Part shown: piece by piece, positions 7,603 through 17,437 of the stretch
Numbering within the stretch: the first letter of the stretch is position 1
Layout: each line of letters starts with the position of its first letter
NCBI GenBank assembly: GCA_050330995.1
Contig: JBHJHI010000044.1
Coordinates: 1-37,943, forward strand
Direction of reading: 5' to 3'
Length of the DNA stretch: 37,943 nucleotides
DNA from: Thermohalobaculum sp050330995
Lineage (GTDB): Bacteria > Pseudomonadota > Alphaproteobacteria > Rhodobacterales > Rhodobacteraceae
Notes under the pieces: generated by a model
What the model was told of the DNA's origin: nothing
Databases searched by the model: none
What the model saw: the letters and a program-made list of their open reading frames with translations, nothing else
Translations under genes and position numbers: made by a program

Positions 7603-8094
7603 TCAGTCGGCACAGTAGTCTCCCGACGCGCCCCCCGACTTCGCCACCAGCCGCACCGCCTCGATCCGCATCGCCCGGTCGACTGCCTTCAGCATGTCGT
7701 AGACCGTGAGGCCGGCGACCGAGACCGCCGTCAGCGCCTCCATCTCGACGCCGGTGCGGCCCGCGAGCGCGACCGTGGCCTCGATCTCGACGCGGTCGGG
7801 GGGCAGGGGGCGCAGGTCGACCTCGACCTTCGAGAGCATCAGCGGGTGGCAGAGCGGGATCAGCTCGGCGGTGCGCTTGGCGGCCATGATACCGGCGAGG
7901 CGGGCCACCGCGAGGACATCGCCCTTCTTGGCGCGACCCTCGACCACGATCGCCAGCGTCTCGGGCGCCATCACCACCACGCCCCGGGCGGTGGCGCTGC
8001 GCTCGGTCACCGCCTTGGCGCCGACGTCGACCATGCGCGCGCGGCCCTCGGCGTCGAAATGGGTGAGCCCGCTCTTGTCCGGCGCCCCGCTCAT
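7603..8094 (-). CDS. moaC: Cyclic pyranopterin monophosphate synthase MoaC
   Basis: The 163-residue MoaC catalyses the second half of the conversion of GTP to cyclic pyranopterin monophosphate, after MoaA. Visible signatures are LTHFD near the N-terminus, MVDVGAK, GIMAAKRTAELIPLCHPL, VEMEALTAVSVAGLTVYDMLKA and the C-terminal KSGGASGDY, all conserved in the family and covering the active site. The length is normal. It sits between trpC (34 bases upstream) and moeA (12 bases downstream), a gene order common in alphaproteobacteria. Confidence 0.96.
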   Translation of the reverse strand: MSGAPDKSGLTHFDAEGRARMVDVGAKAVTERSATARGVVVMAPETLAIVVEGRAKKGDVLAVARLAGIMAAKRTAELIPLCHPLMLSKVEVDLRPLPPDRVEIEATVALAGRTGVEMEALTAVSVAGLTVYDMLKAVDRAMRIEAVRLVAKSGGASGDYCAD

Positions 8095-8128
8095 CGCGCG
8101 TGCCCCGCCGGTACGGTCACGTGCGCGG

Positions 8129-8941
8129 TCACTGCGCGGCCTCGGCCGGGACCGGCTCGGCCAGGATCGCCCGCGTCGCCGCGGCCACGTCGTGCTCGCG
8201 CATCAGGCTCTCGCCGATCAGGAAGCGGCGCACGCCGACGCGGGCGAGGCGGGCGAGGTCGGCCGGCCGCGCGAGCCCGCTCTCGCCGACCACGTGGCGG
8301 TCCTGCGGCACGCGCGGCGCCAGCGCCTCGGTGGTCGCGAGCCGGGTCTCGAAGGTCCTGAGATCGCGGTTGTTGATGCCGATCAGTCGCGCGGGCAGGG
8401 CGAGCGCGCGGTCCATCTCGGCCGCGTCATGGACCTCGATCAGCGCGTCCATGCCCCAGCGGGCGGCCGCATCGACCAACTCGGCCGCGCAGACGTCGTC
8501 GACCATCGCCATGATGACGAGGATCGCGTCCGCGTCCCAGGCCCGTGCCTCGGCCACCTGGTAGGGATCGAGCATGAAGTCCTTGCGGATCGCCGGCAGG
8601 GCGCAGGCCCCGCGCGCCGCCGTCAGGAAGTCCGGCGCGCCCCGGAAGCTCGGCCCGTCGGTCAGCACGCTGAGGCAGGCGGCGCCGCCGGCCTCGTAGG
8701 CGCGCGCGAGCGCGGGCGGGTCGAAATCCCCGCGGATCAGGCCCTTGGACGGCGACGCCTTCTTGATCTCGCCGATCAGCGCGTAGCCCGAGGCCACGGC
8801 GCGATCGAGCGCGCGGGCGAAGGGGCGTACCGGCTCGGCGGCGCGGGCGTCGGCCTCGACCGCGGCGAGCGGGCGGGCGGCCTTCGCGCTCGCCACCTCC
8901 TCGCGCTTGTAGGCGGCGATCCGCTCGAGAATATCGCTCAT
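8129..8941 (-). CDS. trpC: Indole-3-glycerol phosphate synthase TrpC
   Basis: This 270-residue TIM-barrel enzyme closes the indole ring of tryptophan's precursor. It carries EIKKASPSKG (catalytic Lys region), AYEAGGAACLSVLTD, FRGAPDFLTAAR, RKDFMLDPYQV, LIEVHD, GINNRDLRTFE and GESGL, the full set of barrel-strand signatures. It is monofunctional, without a fused TrpF domain. The start ATG overlaps the trpD stop as ATGA, so translation is coupled with trpD. Confidence 0.97.
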   Translation of the reverse strand: MSDILERIAAYKREEVASAKAARPLAAVEADARAAEPVRPFARALDRAVASGYALIGEIKKASPSKGLIRGDFDPPALARAYEAGGAACLSVLTDGPSFRGAPDFLTAARGACALPAIRKDFMLDPYQVAEARAWDADAILVIMAMVDDVCAAELVDAAARWGMDALIEVHDAAEMDRALALPARLIGINNRDLRTFETRLATTEALAPRVPQDRHVVGESGLARPADLARLARVGVRRFLIGESLMREHDVAAATRAILAEPVPAEAAQ

Positions 8942-9972
8942 CGGCGCGCCTCCGATCCCGCCTCGGCGGTGGTCACTTCCCTTAGGGCGGCGAGCTTGGC
9001 CTTGGCCGCGCCCGTGTCGATGCTGCGCGCCGCGAGGGTGGCGCCCTCGCCCAGATCGCCCGCCCGCCCGGCGACCACCAGGGCCGCGGCGGCGTTCAGG
9101 AGGGCCGCGTCGCGATAGGCGCCGCCCTCGCCGTCGAGCAGTCCCGCGAGCGCGCGGGCGTTGCGCTCGGGCGTGTCGCCGAGGATCGCCTCGAAGGGGT
9201 GGCGCGCGAGCCCCGCGTCCTCGGGCGTCACGTCGAACTCGCGGATCGCGCCCCCATCGAGCGCGACCACCCGGCTCGGCTCGGCGATCGACAGCTCGTC
9301 GGTGCCGTCGCCGCCATGGACCAGCCAGGCGGTCTCCGCGCCGAGCGCGCCCAGCGTCTCGGCCATCGGGCGCAGGAGCGCGGGATCGTAGGCGCCGGTG
9401 AGCTGGCGGCGCACGCCCGCCGGGTTGGTCAGCGGCCCGAGGATGTTGAACACGGTGCGCATCCCCATCTCCTGGCGCACCGGCTGGACGTGGCGCATCG
9501 CGGCATGGTGCATCGGCGCCATCATGAAGCAGAGCCCGCAGGCGGCCAGCGCCCGCTCGGCGACGGCGGCGGGCACCATGGTCTCGACGCCGAGGCCGCC
9601 GAGGACGTCGGCCGCGCCCGCGCGCGAGGACAGCGCGCGGTTGCCGTGTTTGGCCACGGCCACGCCCGCGCCCGCGACCACGATGGCGGCGGCGGTCGAG
9701 ATGTTGAGCGTGCCGCGGCCGTCGCCGCCCGTGCCGACGATGTCGATCGCGCCCTCGGGGGCGGCGACGCGGGCGGCGCGCGCGCGCATGGCCGCAGCGG
9801 CGCCGGCGATCTCGTCCACGCTCTCGCCGCGCATGGCGAGCGCCATCAGGAAGGCGGCGGTCTGCGCCGGGCTCGCCTCGCCCTCCATGACGATCGCGAA
9901 GGCGCGCTCGGCGGCCTCGCGACGGAGCGGGCCGCGCATCGCCTCGCGGATCAGCGGGCGCAGATCGCTCAT
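8938..9972 (-). CDS. trpD: Anthranilate phosphoribosyltransferase TrpD
   Basis: The 344-residue enzyme joins anthranilate to phosphoribosyl pyrophosphate. It has the PRPP/Mg loop signature GTGGDGRGTLNIST, AVAKHGNRALSSRAGAADVL, MMAPMHHAAMRHV (anthranilate site), NILGPLTNPAG and the HGGDGTDELSI block. The length is normal and the protein is monofunctional, not fused to TrpG. It overlaps trpG upstream and trpC downstream, each by ATGA, forming the tight trpGDC operon. Confidence 0.97.
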   Translation of the reverse strand: MSDLRPLIREAMRGPLRREAAERAFAIVMEGEASPAQTAAFLMALAMRGESVDEIAGAAAAMRARAARVAAPEGAIDIVGTGGDGRGTLNISTAAAIVVAGAGVAVAKHGNRALSSRAGAADVLGGLGVETMVPAAVAERALAACGLCFMMAPMHHAAMRHVQPVRQEMGMRTVFNILGPLTNPAGVRRQLTGAYDPALLRPMAETLGALGAETAWLVHGGDGTDELSIAEPSRVVALDGGAIREFDVTPEDAGLARHPFEAILGDTPERNARALAGLLDGEGGAYRDAALLNAAAALVVAGRAGDLGEGATLAARSIDTGAAKAKLAALREVTTAEAGSEARR

Positions 9973-10574
9973 GCCGCCGGATCCCGGGCCGTCTCCGGGG
10001 CGGCGAGCCCGGCGAGCGCGAGGAAGTTCGCCAGGAGCCGCGCCCCGTGCTCGGAGGCGATGCTCTCGGGGTGGAACTGCACGCCGTACACCGGCCGCGT
10101 CGCGTGGGCGAGGCCCATCACCACCCCCGACTGCGACCGCGCGGTGACGCGCAGATCGCCCGGCAGGCCATCGGGGTCGACGGTGAGCGAGTGATAACGG
10201 GTCGCGAGGAACCCCTGGGGCAGCTCCGCGAACACCCCGTCGTCGTCGTGGGTGATGGTCGAGAGCTTGCCGTGCAGCACCTCGTGGCAGCGCTCGACCC
10301 GCCCGCCGAAGGCCTCTCCGATCGCCTGGTGGCCGAGGCAGACGCCGAGGATCGGCAGGTCCGCCGGCGCGCGGCGCACCAGTTCGACACAGACGCCCGC
10401 GTCCCTCGGCGCGCAGGGGCCGGGCGAGAGCACGATCGCGCGCGGGCCGAGCCCCAGCGCCTCCTCGACGCTCAACGCGTCGTTGCGAACCACCTTCGGC
10501 ACCGCCCCCAAAACGCCCAAGTGATGCACCAGGTTGAAGGTGAAGCTGTCGTAATTGTCGACGAGAAGGAGCAT
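9969..10574 (-). CDS. trpG: Anthranilate synthase glutamine amidotransferase TrpG
   Basis: The 201-residue class I amidotransferase supplies ammonia to TrpE. The catalytic triad is visible: Cys79 in LGVCLGHQ, His168 and Glu170 in QFHPES; the oxyanion motif is LSPGPCAP. The start at 10574 (MLLLVDNYDSFTFNLV) is the family N-terminus; the open frame upstream is spurious. Its partner TrpE is encoded more than 3 kb away on the same strand, separated by two unrelated genes. It may share a promoter region with the divergent gene that starts at 10730. Confidence 0.97.
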   Translation of the reverse strand: MLLLVDNYDSFTFNLVHHLGVLGAVPKVVRNDALSVEEALGLGPRAIVLSPGPCAPRDAGVCVELVRRAPADLPILGVCLGHQAIGEAFGGRVERCHEVLHGKLSTITHDDDGVFAELPQGFLATRYHSLTVDPDGLPGDLRVTARSQSGVVMGLAHATRPVYGVQFHPESIASEHGARLLANFLALAGLAAPETARDPAA

Positions 10575-10729
10575 CGGCGGCGTCTCCGCGGCTGTCGGGC
10601 GGCGCGCGTATCGCCCGCGCACGGCCGCGAGGATTGCGTCGCGGGCCGCGCGCCCGTCAAGGGCGCGCTCGCGCCTGCGGCGTCGGGACGGCCGCCTTGC
10701 CATGCTTCGGAGGAGACGGAGAGAGCGTA

Positions 10730-12475
10730 ATGGCGGGCGATTGGAAGACGCGGCGCAACCGTCGCGGCCGCGAGCCGGCACGGGGCGGCTGGACTGGGGG
10801 CGTGCTGCGCGGCCTGTTCGTCGGCCTCGGCCTCGGGGCGGGGGGGCTCGCGGCGGTGGTGCTGACGCTGCCGCCGGCCGAGCGCGATCCCTTGCCCGGG
10901 CCCGTGTCGGAGCGGTCCGAGGCGGTCGAGAACGCCGAGCTGCGCGAGGCGCGCGGGCGCTCCGGGCCGAGCGCGGCGGGCGCGCCGGAGGTCGCGGCGA
11001 TCGAGGATACCGCGCTCGCCGCCCCCGGCGCGGTGCCGCGGGTGGCCGCGCCGATCGGCGGGCCGGGGCGGCCGCGCCTCCTCGGCGCGACGATCGGCGA
11101 GGGGGACCCGAGCCCGAGCGTCGACGCCGAGGCCGATGCGCCGGCGCGTCCGGCGCTCGACATCGCCTCTCCCCTGGACCTCGCGCCGGCGCCGGGCTTC
11201 GATGCGGGGCCGGCGATCCTGCCGCCGCGGGGGGGCGACGCGGACGACGCGACGGACGAGACGCTGACACTCGATGCCGCCACGCTGACGCGCGAGGAGG
11301 CCTTGGCCGCCCTCGCCGCGATCGAGGCCGCCGAGGCCGACGCGGCACCGGACGCGGGTCCGCCCGCCGGGAGCGCCACGCTGCCGGTCGGGTTCTCGAC
11401 CATGGCACTCCCTGACGCGCCGAAGCGGGACGAGGCTGGCGCGGCGGCGTCGGAGCGGGCGCCCTCCGCCACCGGAGCGCGGAGCGGCGACGCCGGGGTC
11501 GAGGTACCTGTCCCGGCTGCGGGCGCGCCCGAGGCCGAGGCGACATCGCCGCCGCCGCCGCGGGCGGACGCGGCGATCGACCCCGTCGGCACCGGCGAGC
11601 GCGCTGATCCTTCGAGTATCGACGACCAGGCACGCTCGACGCCGGCGGACGAGCCCCGCATGGCGGCCGCGCCGGCCGCCGATCCGGTCGAGGCGATCGG
11701 CGTCGCCTCCGAAACCGTCGCCGTACCCGAGCCGTCGGCGCCACGGCCGGAGATCGCGGCCACGGACGAGCGGCCTCGGCCCGGCTCGCCGATCCCGCGC
11801 AGCCGTCCCGTCCTGGTCGATCGTACCAGCCCGGAGCCGACGGCGTTCGCCTTCGACGACGGTGCGACCGTGCCGCTCGCCGTGGTGCTGGTCGGTGCGT
11901 CGAGCGATCGGCGCGACGACCTCGATCCGGCGGTGACGCTCGCGCTCGGCCCGGACGACGCGGCCGGCGAGGGCGACGCTCGCGAGCGCGTGCTCGTGCT
12001 GGCGGACCTCGCCGACGGCCGCCGGGTCGCGGTCCGCCCCGGCGCCGTCCAGCCGCTGTCGCTCGACGAGGCGCGCGCGGCGATCGAGACGGCGGCCCCG
12101 GTCGCGGTGATGCTCGACCCCGAGCGCAGCGGCCCGGCTCGGCTCGACGACGAGATGGCGACGATACTCGCCGATCTCGGTGTCGGCTACCTCGAGGCGC
12201 GCACGATCGGTGGCGCGGCCGCGGTGCGCCGCGCCCGCGACAGCGGCGCCCGCGCCGTCGCCGGCGAGCGCCGCCTCGCCGCGGGGACGAGCGAGGACGC
12301 GATCCTGGACGCGCTCGACGCCGCGGCGGGCTCGGCGCGGCGCGAGGGCGGCGCGGTGGTGGTGGTGCCCGCCGGACCGGCCGCGACGGCGGCGATCGGG
12401 CGCTGGGTCGAGGCGCAGAGGGGCGGCGTGGTCGCGCTCGCGCCGCTCAGCGCCGTGCTGGCGGCGACGCGCTGA
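10730..12475 (+). CDS. Divergent polysaccharide deacetylase-like membrane-anchored protein
   Basis: The 581-residue protein starts at ATG 10730 behind a GGAGGAGACGGAGAG stretch. Residues about 20-46 (VLRGLFVGLGLGAGGLAAVV) form one membrane anchor. A long Ala/Pro/Glu/Asp-rich linker of about 300 residues follows. The C-terminal part (about 345-581) begins with PIPRSRPVLVDR and contains PLAVVLVG, MLDPERSG, GGAVVVVPAG and VVALAPLSAVL, like the divergent polysaccharide deacetylase (YibQ/DUF610) family found in rhodobacteria. I see no His and no Cys anywhere in the translated protein, so a classical metal-dependent deacetylase site is impossible; it may be a binding or structural protein. It lies in the periplasm by topology. 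It interrupts the trpE-trpG neighbourhood and is divergent from trpG. Confidence 0.72.
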   Translation: MAGDWKTRRNRRGREPARGGWTGGVLRGLFVGLGLGAGGLAAVVLTLPPAERDPLPGPVSERSEAVENAELREARGRSGPSAAGAPEVAAIEDTALAAPGAVPRVAAPIGGPGRPRLLGATIGEGDPSPSVDAEADAPARPALDIASPLDLAPAPGFDAGPAILPPRGGDADDATDETLTLDAATLTREEALAALAAIEAAEADAAPDAGPPAGSATLPVGFSTMALPDAPKRDEAGAAASERAPSATGARSGDAGVEVPVPAAGAPEAEATSPPPPRADAAIDPVGTGERADPSSIDDQARSTPADEPRMAAAPAADPVEAIGVASETVAVPEPSAPRPEIAATDERPRPGSPIPRSRPVLVDRTSPEPTAFAFDDGATVPLAVVLVGASSDRRDDLDPAVTLALGPDDAAGEGDARERVLVLADLADGRRVAVRPGAVQPLSLDEARAAIETAAPVAVMLDPERSGPARLDDEMATILADLGVGYLEARTIGGAAAVRRARDSGARAVAGERRLAAGTSEDAILDALDAAAGSARREGGAVVVVPAGPAATAAIGRWVEAQRGGVVALAPLSAVLAATR

Positions 12476-12686
12476 GCGGCGCGAAGGCCCGACCTCGCGG
12501 TCGCTCCAGGCGCCGGCGGCGGCGCGGCTCGCGCGGGTCCGGGGCGGCGCCGGCGACCGGAGCGCAGGCCGATCGGACCGGGTCGCGCCCTAGTCCGTCG
12601 CTCCCGGCGCCTCCGCGACGCCTGAACGTCCTGCCCGAACCGGAGGGTGCCTTCGTCGCCCTGAGGGATCGCCGCGATCCGGGCGG

Positions 12687-13469
12687 TCAGTCCATGCGGT
12701 GAGCCAGCTCGTCGGTCTCCCCCCACCTGATGCAGCGATACCCCTTCGTCGCGAGGTAGTCGCGGAGCTTCTCCGACTTCCCGCTCTTGAGATGGGTGAT
12801 CTCGTAGTTGATCGCGATCGGTCGATGGCGATCGAAGTCGATCGTATAGATCACCTGATCGTCGTAGCCCTCCGTGTCGATCTGCAGGAACGGCTCGTCT
12901 CCCAACCGGGATCGGTGCGAGTCGATGATCTGCGAGACCGTATGGCATGTCTGGCTGACGCGCTCGATCCTGTCCTCCGGCGGCACGCCGTCGAGATCGA
13001 GCAATTGCTTCGCCTTGCGTAAGACGTAATCGCGATTGAACGAGGTGATGCCACTTGCGGTAATGCCCATGTAACGGGCTGCGTATTCGGGCTTTATTCT
13101 GTAGAGATCGATTGCCTCGTGCGGGCCGACCGCAACGTTGAGGGGGGTGATATTCTCGTGGTCGGCGTAGTTCGCGGCCAGCTTGTCATAGACATCCGGG
13201 ATGGGCTCGACCAGCACGGCGGTCACGACATCGCGATGGCTCACGATGAAGTCGCGGATCGGGTCGTGCGTGATACCGTCGTTGGCACCGCACTGAAGGA
13301 TTGGTATCCGCTTTTCGGTGGTCAGCAGCCCCAGTAGAAAGCCGTCGATAAATCCCCACTCCCGCCGTTCGTCGCCGGACGACGGCAGATCGAGCTTCAC
13401 CAGCTTGTAGCCGGTTCTCTCGATATAACCCTTGATGCGCTTCTTCAGCCTCGTCCTGTTCATGACCAT
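12687..13469 (-). CDS. FkbM family SAM-dependent methyltransferase
   Basis: The 260-residue protein has FkbM-type features: ILQCGANDGITHDP (SAM-binding loop), LVEPIPDVYDKL (acidic end of strand 2), LNVAVGP, and FLQIDTEGYDDQVI (the IDTEG block typical of FkbM). FkbM-type enzymes O-methylate polyketides or glycans; the substrate here is unknown. The ATG at 13469 gives MVMNRTRLKK; a second ATG at 13463 has GGAAC nine bases upstream and is equally possible. Base composition is visibly less GC-rich than the flanks (for example ATTGATC, GTATAGATC stretches), which hints at transfer. It stands alone between trpE and the deacetylase-like gene, with 210 non-coding bases on its 3' side and 250 on its 5' side where I see no gene. 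Confidence 0.82.
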   Translation of the reverse strand: MVMNRTRLKKRIKGYIERTGYKLVKLDLPSSGDERREWGFIDGFLLGLLTTEKRIPILQCGANDGITHDPIRDFIVSHRDVVTAVLVEPIPDVYDKLAANYADHENITPLNVAVGPHEAIDLYRIKPEYAARYMGITASGITSFNRDYVLRKAKQLLDLDGVPPEDRIERVSQTCHTVSQIIDSHRSRLGDEPFLQIDTEGYDDQVIYTIDFDRHRPIAINYEITHLKSGKSEKLRDYLATKGYRCIRWGETDELAHRMD

Positions 13470-13716
13470 CGTTCCAGAAGGGGATCGTGCCGTGTGGTTT
13501 CTTTCGGCTTCTTGACATGAACGTGGTACAATCGGCCCATTCTCGCGACAACGGATTTCCGGTGCGAAGTTCCCGCGGACCAAGAAGATTGGACGTGTCT
13601 GCGCGCGGCGAGCCGCCGATCGGCTCGCCTTCGTCGCGCATCGGGCTGGCGTCGCGTCGGTCGCGAGGTGTCGGCGTTGTGGTCGTCCCGGAAGAGGGAT
13701 CGCCCGCTCGCCCGTC

Positions 13717-15288
<1,572 letters not shown>

Positions 15289-15295
15289 GGAGGGC

Positions 15296-17215
15296 TCACG
15301 AGCCGGGCGCGCGCTCGCCGGCGCCGAGCAGCTCGAACACCCGCTCGACCGCCTCGCGGTCGATCCGCGCGCCGTAGGCCTGCTGCACCGCGCGGGCGAA
15401 CAGGCTCGCCTGGTCGGACACGATCGAGCCGGAGAGCGCCTGGCGCAGCGTCTCGGCCCGCGCGGCCGCCTCCTCGGCGTCGAGCGGCAGGACGTCGACC
15501 ACCTCGGCGACCACCACGCCCGCGCCGTCGTCGGTCTCGGCGCGCGCCGCCTCGCCGCGCTCGACGGCGAAGACGAGCGGCACGAGCGCGACCGGCAGCC
15601 CCTCGACGTCGCCCTCGCGCGTGAAGGGGCCGACGCTCTCGGTCGAGCGCTCCATCTCGGCGGCGATCTCGTCCAGACGCGCCTCGCCGTCGCTCACCCG
15701 CGCGGCGATCGTCTCGGCGCGCCGGTCGAGGGCCGCGAGCCGCTCGGCGCGGCGCCACGCTTCGGCGACCGCCGGCTCGATCTCGGAGAGCGCCGGCACG
15801 CGCGCCGGCTCGATGCGGTCGATCGCGACCAGCAGGTAGCCGCCATCGTCCAGTTCGACGAGGTCGCGCTCCTCGCCGTCGAGCGCAGCCGAGAGCTCGC
15901 CGCGCGCCGCCGGACGGGTCAGCACCACCGGCGTCTCGCCCTCGGCGACGCCTCCGTTCGCGGCCCAGCCCTCGATCGTGCCGACACGCGCCCCCTCGAC
16001 CGTCTCGGCGATCTCCTCGAGGCTGGCGCCGGCGGCGCGCAGGTCGGCGGTCTCGCCGGCCAGTTCCGGCGCGCGGCCGTAGGCGCGGGTGAGCCGCTCG
16101 CGCTCGGCGATCTCGTCGCGCACCGCCTCGAACGGCTGGATCTCGGCTTCGGTCAGGCTCTCGACCCGCAGGAGCGCCGCGCAGAACAGGGTCTCGACCG
16201 GGCCGACGACGCCCGGCTCGCCGGCGTCGAACACCGCCTCGGCGGCGGCGGTCGGCAGCTCGGCCGGCGTCACCCGGCCGAGAGCGACGCTCTCGGGCGT
16301 CTCGCCGGCCTCCTCGACCAGCGCCGCGAAGTCGGCCTCGCCCGCGTCGAGACGCGCCCGCGCGGCCTCGGCGGCGTCGGGCGAGGGGAAGTTGAGCTGG
16401 TCGACCACCGCAGAGGCCTCGGTGGTGTAGGACGGCTTTCGCGCCTCGTAGATCTCGACCAGCGTGCTCTCGTCGATCTCGACGGTCTCGGCGAGCGCCT
16501 CGATATCGAGGTGCAGATAGCGGCCGTACTTGCGCTCGGGCTCGCGAAAGCGCGCCTCGTTGGCGGCGAGGTAGGTCTCGAGCTGGCCGGTGGTCGGCTC
16601 GCCGGGGTCCTCCGCGTCGTCGAAGCCGAGCCGCAGCACCGCGACGCGGCGGCGCTCGCCCTCGTGCGCGGCGAAGCGGGCGGCGACGCCGGGCGGCGGC
16701 GCGCCCGCCCCGGCGACCGCGCCGAGCAGCAGCTCCTGGCCGAGCAGGGTGCGCCGCAGCGCCTCGTACGCCGCCGGCGCGAGGCCCTGGCCGGCGAGGA
16801 CGCTCTCGTAGGCGCTGCGCGAGAAATCGCCGTTCGGGCCCTGGAAGGCCGCCTCGTTCCGGATCGCCTCGGCCACCGCGGCGTCGGGCGCTTCGAGCCC
16901 CATGGCGCGCAGCTCCGCCGTCAGCGCCGCGTCGCGCACGAGCTGGCCGAGCACCTGATCGCCGATGCCGAACTGGCGCAGCTCGGCGAAGGTGAGGGCG
17001 CGGCCGGCCCGCTGGCTCAGCCGCGCGCGCTGGCGGTTGAGCGCGTCGCTCAGTTCCTCGGCCGTGACCTCCTGGTCGCCGACCTCGGCGACCGGGCTGT
17101 TCATCGAGAAGGAGAACACGTCGCCGATGCCCCAGACCGCGAAGCTCGCGATCAGCAGCAGGAGCAGCGCCTTGGCCACCCAGGACTTCACGCCGCGGCG
17201 GATCAGTTCGAGCAT
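15296..17215 (-). CDS. ppiD: PpiD-like periplasmic folding chaperone (SurA N-terminal and parvulin domains)
   Basis: The 639-residue protein begins MLELIRRGVKSWVAK followed by a membrane anchor (ALLLLLIASFAVWGIGDVF, residues about 16-34). A SurA-like N-terminal chaperone domain follows (EVTAEELSDALNRQRARLSQR, with QLVRDAALTAEL), then a parvulin-type peptidyl-prolyl isomerase-like region around residues 240-360, and a long C-terminal tail. PpiD helps newly exported proteins leave the Sec translocon. Family members often have weak isomerase activity and this parvulin region looks divergent. The gene precedes trpE with seven bases between, an arrangement that recurs in alphaproteobacteria. The 222 bases upstream hold no gene that I can see. 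Confidence 0.9.
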   Translation of the reverse strand: MLELIRRGVKSWVAKALLLLLIASFAVWGIGDVFSFSMNSPVAEVGDQEVTAEELSDALNRQRARLSQRAGRALTFAELRQFGIGDQVLGQLVRDAALTAELRAMGLEAPDAAVAEAIRNEAAFQGPNGDFSRSAYESVLAGQGLAPAAYEALRRTLLGQELLLGAVAGAGAPPPGVAARFAAHEGERRRVAVLRLGFDDAEDPGEPTTGQLETYLAANEARFREPERKYGRYLHLDIEALAETVEIDESTLVEIYEARKPSYTTEASAVVDQLNFPSPDAAEAARARLDAGEADFAALVEEAGETPESVALGRVTPAELPTAAAEAVFDAGEPGVVGPVETLFCAALLRVESLTEAEIQPFEAVRDEIAERERLTRAYGRAPELAGETADLRAAGASLEEIAETVEGARVGTIEGWAANGGVAEGETPVVLTRPAARGELSAALDGEERDLVELDDGGYLLVAIDRIEPARVPALSEIEPAVAEAWRRAERLAALDRRAETIAARVSDGEARLDEIAAEMERSTESVGPFTREGDVEGLPVALVPLVFAVERGEAARAETDDGAGVVVAEVVDVLPLDAEEAAARAETLRQALSGSIVSDQASLFARAVQQAYGARIDREAVERVFELLGAGERAPGS

Positions 17216-17437
17216 GGCGGACCTGTCGCTCGTGGTGCCCGGCGCCGCCGGGCGTTGTGGCGCCGAGGCTTAGCCGCGTGGCGGCGGCGGCACAAGGCGA
17301 CCGCCCCGGTCGTATGGTCGTCGCGGGCAGGAGGCGTCGGGGATACGCTCGCTCATTCGACCGTTCGACGTCGGGTGGAACACCTCGACCGCCTTCGCGA
17401 TGGCATCTTGGTCATGGGACACGGCTTCAGATGTCTT

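Noticed and set aside
13512..13532. TTGACA and TACAAT near the FkbM gene as a plus-strand promoter
   Set aside because: The two hexamers are only nine bases apart and point to no gene on the plus strand.
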